A stretch of 56,942 bases of DNA from Candidatus Aldehydirespirator catecholifindens (GTDB taxonomy: Bacteria > Actinomycetota > Acidimicrobiia > Acidimicrobiales > Aldehydirespiratoraceae): contig JAPYNU010000078.1 in the NCBI GenBank assembly GCA_028283245.1, forward strand, positions 1 through 56,942. Reading direction: 5' to 3'. A model generated the notes under the pieces. The model was not told the origin of the DNA, searched no databases, and was given only the letters and a program-made list of their open reading frames with translations. The translations under genes were made by a program, and so were the position numbers. Positions 50,463-56,942 of this stretch are shown here, one piece after another; within the stretch, counting starts at the first letter, position 1; the number at the start of each line of letters is the position of its first letter.

Positions 50463-51361
50463 CAGCAGCAATGACGACTGAGTCGGCTTATCAACGTTGT
50501 GAACAGATCACTTGGTCAGAGGCGCGGAACTTCGCTTACGGAATCCGGCTGCTGCCACCGGCAAAACGCAGAGCCATGGCTGCGCTCTACGCGATTGCTC
50601 GCCGCATTGATGATGTGGGTGATGGCGACTGGCCTGATGATCGCAAGCTTGCAGCGCTTGAAGAGTTGCATCAGGCGATTGATTCTTTGGCTTCTGGCAA
50701 ACTTTCGGATCCGTCTGATCCAGTGCTGGTGGCGCTGCATCATGCAGCCTCGGAGCATCCGATCCCAGTGCCGGTGCTGCATGAGATAGTGCAAGGCTGC
50801 GAATTGGATGTGCGTGCTGTGACCTACGAAACTATGGACGACACAGTGCGTTACTGCCGGTTGGTGGCTGGTTCGGTGGGCCGTTTGTCGCTTGGGGTGT
50901 TCGGTGCCAAGCCGCCTGTTGTTGTTGCGTCTGCATCTGCGGGACAGTCGCAACAGGAGTCGCTGGAGGTTCTCGCTGATGATCTGGGTGTTGGGCTTCA
51001 ACTCACCAACATGCTGCGTGACATTGTCGAAGACTCAACTATGGGGCGGATTTATCTACCGGCAAGCGAGCGTGAACGTTTCGGGATCAAACCCGGCGGC
51101 TGGGAACCGTCTGACAATTCAGCTGAGCTAGTGCAGTATGTGGCTGGTCAGGCAGTGATGTGGTTTGAGCGTGGCTTAGTGCTGTTGGATCACCTTGACT
51201 ATCGCAGCCGGGCTTGCACCGCCGCCATGGCAGGCATCTATCGCACGTTGCTCAGCCGCATTCTGGCTGATCCCCAAGCCCCGTTGCGGGGTCGTGTCAG
51301 CTTGCCCGCCTCGCGCAAGCTCCTAGTGGCGGCGCGCAGCCTGTCGGGCCTGCGACCATGA
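50459..51361 (+). CDS. hpnD: Presqualene diphosphate synthase HpnD
   Basis: A 300-residue squalene/phytoene-synthase-family enzyme. First Asp-rich motif: AIARRIDDVGDGDWPDD near residue 48; second: NMLRDIVEDSTMGRIYLPASE near residue 185; YCRLVAGSVGRLSLGVFG between them. HpnD condenses two farnesyl diphosphates to presqualene diphosphate. ATG 50459; the stop overlaps the hpnE ATG (ATGA 51358-51361). Confidence 0.93.
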   Translation: MTAAMTTESAYQRCEQITWSEARNFAYGIRLLPPAKRRAMAALYAIARRIDDVGDGDWPDDRKLAALEELHQAIDSLASGKLSDPSDPVLVALHHAASEHPIPVPVLHEIVQGCELDVRAVTYETMDDTVRYCRLVAGSVGRLSLGVFGAKPPVVVASASAGQSQQESLEVLADDLGVGLQLTNMLRDIVEDSTMGRIYLPASERERFGIKPGGWEPSDNSAELVQYVAGQAVMWFERGLVLLDHLDYRSRACTAAMAGIYRTLLSRILADPQAPLRGRVSLPASRKLLVAARSLSGLRP

Positions 51362-52773
51362 CAACGACATCTAGCAGTCACGACTCCTCGCAGCCTCGGG
51401 TGGTGGTGATCGGCGGTGGCTTAGCCGGATTGTCGGCTGCATTGGAAGCTGCCGACCACGGCGCGGCAGTAACCCTGTTTGAGCGTCGCCCTCGCCTTGG
51501 TGGCGCTACCTGGTCATTCGAACGCAACGGCATCTGGTTCGACAACGGCCAGCACGTCTACATGCGCTGCTGCACCGCCTACCAGGCCTTCTTGGCGCGC
51601 ATCGGCTCAGCCGACGATGTGACTTTGCAGCGACGTCTTGATGTGCCGGTGCTGGCACCTCACGTCCGGCGGGCCGCGATCAAGCGAACTATTGGCCCGG
51701 CACCGCTGCATCTGGCACCGTCTTTGTTGACCTATCCGCATCTGAGTTTGCGCCAAAGACTTGCTGCAGTGCGCGCCGGTTTGGCGTTGCGGCGCCTAGA
51801 TCCACACGACAGGGATCTTGACCAAGCGACTTTCGGCGACTGGCTGCAAGCGCACAACCAAGACACCGAAGCGGTCGAGAGCTTCTGGAATCTGATCGTG
51901 CTGCCGACTGTGAACGTCAACGCAGCCGATGTTTCGTTGAAGCTCGCAGCCAGAGTATTTGTGACTGGATTGCTCACCGAAGCCACAGCAGCCGACATCG
52001 GCTGGGCTCGAAAGCCTTTGACTGCGCTGCACGCCGACGCTGGCGCACGGGCTTTGCAGGCAGCCGGAGGAGAGATCCACTCACGACTCGCAGCAACAGC
52101 GGTGCGCTCAGCTTCACAAGGGCTGGAAGTTCACCTAGACGGTTCACTCCGAAGTGATGTCAGCGGCGCTGAGCACGACAACGCGCAGGTGGCGACAGCC
52201 GATGCTGTGGTTGTGGCGGTGCCTCATGATGCCGCTTCTGACCTGTTGCCGCCTAACACGCTCGCTAACCAGCACCAACTCAATGATCTGGGCATCTCGC
52301 CGATTGTCAACGTTCATTTGGTGTATGACCGACCTGTTACCAACCTGGACTTCTTCGCTACTGTCGGCAGCGATGCCCAGTTCGTGTTTAACCGCACCGA
52401 ATCCGCAGGCATTGACGACGGCCGGCAATGTCTGGCGGTGTCGCTGTCGGCTGCTGAGTCTTACATCGGCATGCCTTCGGCTGATTTAGTGACGCATTTC
52501 AAAGCAGAAATAGCGCGCCTCTTGCCTGCTGCGGCCGATGCCGAGGTCACCGAGTCAATGGTCACGCGCGAGCGTTCAGCTACCTTCATGGGCTACCCAG
52601 GCACCGATCCGCTGCGTGCGCCTTGTGAATCTCGGCTGCCTGGCGTGTATGTGGCTGGTGCCTGGACCGACACTGGTTGGCCCGCGACGATGGAAGGTGC
52701 AGTCCGCAGCGGAACCACAGCCGGACGGCTCGCGGCCCGACACGCATCCGAATCTGCATCTCTTGGCCGCTGA
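51358..52773 (+). CDS. hpnE: Hydroxysqualene dehydroxylase HpnE
   Basis: A 471-residue FAD-dependent amine-oxidase/phytoene-desaturase-family enzyme. The dinucleotide motif VVVIGGGLAGLSAALEAADHG and LFERRPRLGGATWSF follow a short N-terminal tail; GVYVAGAWTDTGWPATMEGAVRSG closes the FAD site. HpnE reduces hydroxysqualene to squalene, completing the pathway. Third gene of the hpnCDE operon. Confidence 0.93.
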   Translation: MTTTSSSHDSSQPRVVVIGGGLAGLSAALEAADHGAAVTLFERRPRLGGATWSFERNGIWFDNGQHVYMRCCTAYQAFLARIGSADDVTLQRRLDVPVLAPHVRRAAIKRTIGPAPLHLAPSLLTYPHLSLRQRLAAVRAGLALRRLDPHDRDLDQATFGDWLQAHNQDTEAVESFWNLIVLPTVNVNAADVSLKLAARVFVTGLLTEATAADIGWARKPLTALHADAGARALQAAGGEIHSRLAATAVRSASQGLEVHLDGSLRSDVSGAEHDNAQVATADAVVVAVPHDAASDLLPPNTLANQHQLNDLGISPIVNVHLVYDRPVTNLDFFATVGSDAQFVFNRTESAGIDDGRQCLAVSLSAAESYIGMPSADLVTHFKAEIARLLPAAADAEVTESMVTRERSATFMGYPGTDPLRAPCESRLPGVYVAGAWTDTGWPATMEGAVRSGTTAGRLAARHASESASLGR

Positions 52774-52777
52774 GCCT

Positions 52778-52854
52778 GATCTGCTTTTGATCTCCGTTTG
52801 ATCTACGTTTGATCTACGTTTGATCTACGTTTGATCTACGTTTGATCTACGTTT
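52778..52854 (+). repeat. Seven 11-bp tandem units (GATCTACGTTT) behind hpnE
   Basis: Units start at 52778, 52789, 52800, 52811, 52822, 52833 and 52844; the last five are identical GATCTACGTTT, the first two diverged. The period is about one helical turn, so identical faces line up. No coding role. It sits 84 bp before the LytR_C gene. Confidence 0.9.
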
Positions 52855-52924
52855 TGGTTGTAGGGTGAGCGAGTTCAGCTGCTGATCGCTTTGAACATGA
52901 CCAGATATGTCAGCTTTTAGCCGA

Positions 52925-52930
52925 TAGCAT
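52925..52930 (+). promoter_or_regulatory. -10 box (TAGCAT) for a leaderless LytR_C gene transcript
   Basis: TAGCAT ends seven bases before the ATG at 52938, with no Shine-Dalgarno sequence between. -35 not identified; the 11-bp repeats upstream may substitute as activator sites. Confidence 0.4.
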
Positions 52931-52937
52931 TGGTCAT

Positions 52938-53552
52938 ATGTCTATGCAGCACGCCCCATCGTCGGGAGCAAGTTCGGCAGGGCGGGCTGTTGTGCTTGTG
53001 CTCTTGGCGGTTGCTATAGGTGTGTTTCTGCTGATTCGAGGCTTTGATGACGACGACACGAGCGGCTCATCTGGTACTGCCAGCCAAAACTCCGCTGAGT
53101 CCGCAGGCGAAGAATCGCAATCTCAGCCTGATACCGCGGTGACCACCAGCAGCACGGTCCCGGTCACCACAACCACGACTATCCCGCCGGTAGTTACTAG
53201 ACCTCCCGGTGAGGTCAAGGTGGCTGTAATGAACGGCACTGGAGTGCGTGGCCGCGCTGGACGCACAGCCGACACGCTCAACGCCAGCGGCTACATCACA
53301 GCCTCCAAGAACACTCAGCAGGATCGGGTGGATAACTCAGTCGTCTACTACCGGCAGAACTACAGCGACGATGCCAAAGCGGTTGCTTCAGAACTTGGCG
53401 CTGCTGCCGACATCATCACAGCCGCCCCAGCCACGATCATGACTCTGATACGCAACCCGGAATCTCCGGCGGATCTGGTGGACTTCCACATTTTTGTGGT
53501 GCTCGGCACCGATGATGCAATTGTTGATCCGTCACCTCCCGCCCCCGGCTGA
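52938..53552 (+). CDS. Membrane-anchored LytR C-terminal (LytR_C) domain protein
   Basis: A 204-residue protein: short cytoplasmic start, one helix (AVVLVLLAVAIGVFLLIRGF, 17-36), a Ser/Thr/Glu-rich linker with TTTTTIPP, then the LytR_C domain from about residue 93 (VKVAVMNGTGVRGRAGRTADTLNASGY ... VVYYRQNYSDDAKAVASELG). LytR_C domains occur behind LytR-CpsA-Psr wall-polymer ligases or alone; the stand-alone form is extracytoplasmic with unknown partner. Confidence 0.85.
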   Translation: MSMQHAPSSGASSAGRAVVLVLLAVAIGVFLLIRGFDDDDTSGSSGTASQNSAESAGEESQSQPDTAVTTSSTVPVTTTTTIPPVVTRPPGEVKVAVMNGTGVRGRAGRTADTLNASGYITASKNTQQDRVDNSVVYYRQNYSDDAKAVASELGAAADIITAAPATIMTLIRNPESPADLVDFHIFVVLGTDDAIVDPSPPAPG

Positions 53553-53601
53553 CGCGTCTCGCTGAGCACAGCCGACACCTAGTGCCGGTTAGGGACGGCT
53601 T

Positions 53602-54585
53602 TTGAGGCTGCTGGCAGCGCCTGACAAGTTTCGAGGAACAGCCTCAGCTTCAGAGATAGCTGCGGCTGTTGTCGCCGCTGGGGCTGCGGTTCCGGTTGAA
53701 TGCGATTTGGTGCCCATGGCCGACGGTGGTGAAGGCACCCTAGAAGCGCTTGGCGGTGCCAACCGGCGTTCCACAGTGACAGGCCCTTCAGGCGAACCCG
53801 TGACCGCGCCTTGGCGGCTCAGTGGAGGTGTTGCCGTTGTGGAGATGGCTCGCGCCTCGGGCTTGGAGCTTGCGGGTGGTGCCGCTCACAACGACCCGGT
53901 GAACTCCACCACTGCAGGAACCGGCGAGCTGATCGCTGCGGCAGTCGCCGCAGGTGCGCGGCGGGTGCTAGTGGCGGTTGGAGGTTCTGCCACCACAGAC
54001 GGCGGGCTTGGCGCGCTGCAAGCATTGCCATCACCAGCTCGAATGACCGGTGTTGAGATGGTGGTGGCCTGTGATGTACGCACCGCTTTTGTGGATGCGG
54101 CGACGATCTTCGGCCCACAGAAGGGTGCCACCCCCACACAAGTTGAGCTGCTGACTCGGCGACTTCAACGCTTAGCGCAGGTTTATGACCGAGACTTCGG
54201 TGTGGATGTAACTGTCCTAGAAGGCGCTGGGGCGGCCGGAGGTTTAGCGGGCGGGCTTGCAGCTCGAGGGGCTGTACTGCTCAACGGTTTTGATGTGGTA
54301 GCCGATGAGGTGAGCTTGCTGGATCGGGTGCATGACGCTGACATGGTGATCACCGGCGAGGGACGTTACGACGACACATCGTCGCAAGGCAAAGTCGTCG
54401 GCGGGGTAGCGGCTTTGGCAGCCGCAGCCGGTGTACGGGCAGTGGCGGTGGTCGGATGTGCTGATCGCGCAGCGGCAGTGCCCGCAGGCTTGGAGATCAT
54501 TGACCTGACCGCCCGTTTCGGATCGTCACGAGCTTTGAACGATCCCTGCGGCTGCGTGACCGAAGCCGTTGAGGGGTTGCTCTGA
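53602..54585 (+). CDS. glxK: Glycerate kinase (GlxK family)
   Basis: A 327-residue GlxK-type kinase, slightly shorter than the usual ~375. Family motifs in order: LLAAPDKFRGTASASEIA, PMADGGEGTLEAL, NSTTAGTGELI, VAVGGSATTDGGLGALQAL, IFGPQKGAT, GAGAAGGLAGGLAARGA and VITGEGRYDDTSSQGKVVGG. It phosphorylates D-glycerate with ATP. The frame begins at TTG 53602 preceded by AGGGA at six bases; no ATG upstream of the conserved start exists. Confidence 0.92.
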   Translation: MRLLAAPDKFRGTASASEIAAAVVAAGAAVPVECDLVPMADGGEGTLEALGGANRRSTVTGPSGEPVTAPWRLSGGVAVVEMARASGLELAGGAAHNDPVNSTTAGTGELIAAAVAAGARRVLVAVGGSATTDGGLGALQALPSPARMTGVEMVVACDVRTAFVDAATIFGPQKGATPTQVELLTRRLQRLAQVYDRDFGVDVTVLEGAGAAGGLAGGLAARGAVLLNGFDVVADEVSLLDRVHDADMVITGEGRYDDTSSQGKVVGGVAALAAAAGVRAVAVVGCADRAAAVPAGLEIIDLTARFGSSRALNDPCGCVTEAVEGLL

Positions 54586-54629
54586 ACCCGTAGGAGCTTT
54601 TTTGAGTCTGTGGGAACCTGGTTTGAAGC

Positions 54630-54698
54630 GTGAGGGCTTGTATTGATGTGAGGGCTTGTATTGAACCGAGCGGTAGGATGCGATTTCTATGGCTGTGA
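54630..54698 (+). other. GTG mini-ORF with an 18-bp repeat overlapping the MoaD-like start
   Basis: GTG 54630 opens a 22-residue frame whose first twelve codons are two copies of GTGAGGGCTTGTATTGAT (VRACID, VRACIE). It ends at TGA 54696-54698, inside the MoaD-like gene start (ATG 54689). Might be another overlapping leader; evidence is only positional. Confidence 0.25.
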
Positions 54699-54964
54699 CT
54701 GTGCGAGTGCCCACCACCTTGAGAGTTTTGACTGCTGGTGTGTCGGAGGTATCCGTTGATGGTGACACTCTGGCGGAGGTGTTCGATTCGCTTGAGTCGA
54801 AGCACCCCGGCTTTGCGGAGCGGATCCTTGATGATGCAGGTGAACTCCGTCGCTTCGTCAACGTGTTCGTTGATGACGATGATGCCCGCTTCCTTGACGG
54901 TCTCGCCACTGTGGTTGCACAAGGTGCCACCGTCAGCATCGTGCCCGCCGTCGCGGGCGGGTGA
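54689..54964 (+). CDS. MoaD/ThiS-family sulfur-carrier protein
   Basis: A 91-residue beta-grasp protein ending in the Gly-Gly required for adenylation and thiocarboxylation (SIVPAVAGG). Sequence VTVRVPTTLRVLTAGVSEVSVDGDTLAEVFDSLESKHPG and RRFVNVFVDDDDARFLDGLATVVAQGATV match the MoaD/CysO type. CysO-like carriers deliver sulfur for cysteine synthesis, MoaD for molybdopterin; no partner E1 or synthase is nearby to decide. Confidence 0.88.
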   Translation: MAVTVRVPTTLRVLTAGVSEVSVDGDTLAEVFDSLESKHPGFAERILDDAGELRRFVNVFVDDDDARFLDGLATVVAQGATVSIVPAVAGG

Positions 54965-55058
54965 ACCCGCGGTTGAACCCAAAATCGCTCTGACCCGCAC
55001 TCCTTGTGTGGCCGCTATTGGTCGCTATCGCAGGTGCGCTGCCACAGGGTTGCAGCAC

Positions 55059-55103
55059 AGATCACAACCCACAGAACTCTTTGAGTTCTGTGGGTTGTGA
55101 TCT
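55059..55103. repeat. Perfect 21-bp inverted repeat with a 3-base loop
   Basis: AGATCACAACCCACAGAACT and one more C (55059-55079), loop TTT, and the exact reverse complement to 55103. No T-run follows, so a normal intrinsic terminator is uncertain, but the very stable hairpin between the MoaD-like gene and the CIRCE/groEL promoter could stop read-through in both directions. Confidence 0.9.
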
Positions 55104-55122
55104 AGCGCTACTCGCGATTGAC

Positions 55123-55149
55123 TTAGCACTCGCGGCACGAGAGTGCTAA
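55123..55149. promoter_or_regulatory. CIRCE operator (HrcA binding site) of groEL
   Basis: TTAGCACTC at 55123-55131, nine bases, GAGTGCTAA at 55141-55149: a perfect CIRCE. The arms extend with TGAC/GTCA to 13 bp (55119-55153). HrcA repression of groEL with release on heat shock is the established role of this element. Confidence 0.95.
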
Positions 55150-55171
55150 GTCAATCAGTTAATGTAGGTAA

Positions 55172-56842
<1,671 letters not shown>

Positions 56843-56899
56843 AGGCTCTAAGCTCTCTTCTAATTGTGAGCGCTTTGCTCTAGAGTCTTTATAGACCTC

Positions 56900-56918
56900 G
56901 GGGGATCCCACCTCCCCC
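56900..56918 (+). terminator. Possible weak terminator stem after groEL
   Basis: GGGGGA (56900-56905) and TCCCCC (56913-56918) can pair across a 7-base loop. No U-tract follows, so the call is tentative. Confidence 0.25.
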
Positions 56919-56942
56919 TGAAACAGCAGCCCGGTTCCGCCC

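Noticed and set aside
52778..52854. CRISPR-like regular repeats
   Set aside because: Units are contiguous 11-mers without spacers, and no cas genes are near.

Overview
The window looks like chromosome of an actinomycetote, possibly Acidimicrobiia. That rests on moderately high GC, leaderless promoters, many GTG/TTG starts, LytR_C and MoaD-type genes, a Tad pilus locus, CIRCE-controlled groEL, and an hpnCDE set. The lineage is inferred from gene content only; I see no rRNA, tRNA, insertion sequence or CRISPR array.

Layout. 1-2.3 kb: a small defence/toxin-antitoxin-like patch (DUF262 fragment, an Mrr endonuclease split by a one-base frameshift, a DUF4160/DUF2442 pair). 2.6-9.5 kb: a LacI regulator convergent with a five-gene BMP-type ABC importer operon (lipoprotein, double ATPase, two permeases, alpha/beta hydrolase). 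9.6-21.9 kb: a catabolic cluster in both orientations: enolase-superfamily enzyme, FAH-type hydrolase, two Gfo/Idh/MocA oxidoreductases, three amidohydrolases, an MFS carrier, a MenB/BadI-like crotonase, a class III CoA-transferase and a carboxymuconolactone-decarboxylase-like protein. 21.9-40.2 kb: a PpiC-type foldase, a lipoprotein with a subtilase-propeptide-like C-terminus, and a 5,309-residue secreted protein carrying two complete subtilase plus P-domain modules and a long chain of Calx-beta-like domains. 40.3-49.3 kb (minus strand): a Tad/Flp pilus operon led by two unusual secreted proteins, one with Cys-pair/TTTTR repeats and an SLH-like region. 49.5-52.8 kb: hpnC-hpnD-hpnE (farnesyl diphosphate to squalene). 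52.9-56.9 kb: LytR_C protein, glycerate kinase, MoaD/ThiS-like protein and groEL behind a perfect 21-bp hairpin and a perfect CIRCE operator.

The most unusual signal is not a gene family. Short tandem or near-tandem duplications sit on or just before gene starts, and they create mini-ORFs that begin and end in 4-base ATGA/GTGA stop-start overlaps. The clearest cases lie before the second ABC permease (38-bp repeat, two mini-ORFs in relay), tadB (71-bp offset), a TadE-like gene (56-bp offset) and the crotonase (14-bp repeat). The offsets of the true sequence repeats (11, 14, 38, 56, 71) are all 2 modulo 3; where a whole ATGA junction is duplicated, that is exactly the spacing needed for the upstream copy to terminate on the next start. 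A related case is a leaderless 49-codon Cys-rich pentapeptide-repeat ORF coupled by GTGA to the FAH-type gene.

A second theme is a shared element ending in TATGAT, placed exactly 6 nt before a start codon at three catabolic promoters (10.88, 15.63 and 17.87 kb). It reads as a leaderless -10 box that may also be a shared operator, tying the catabolic genes into one regulon.
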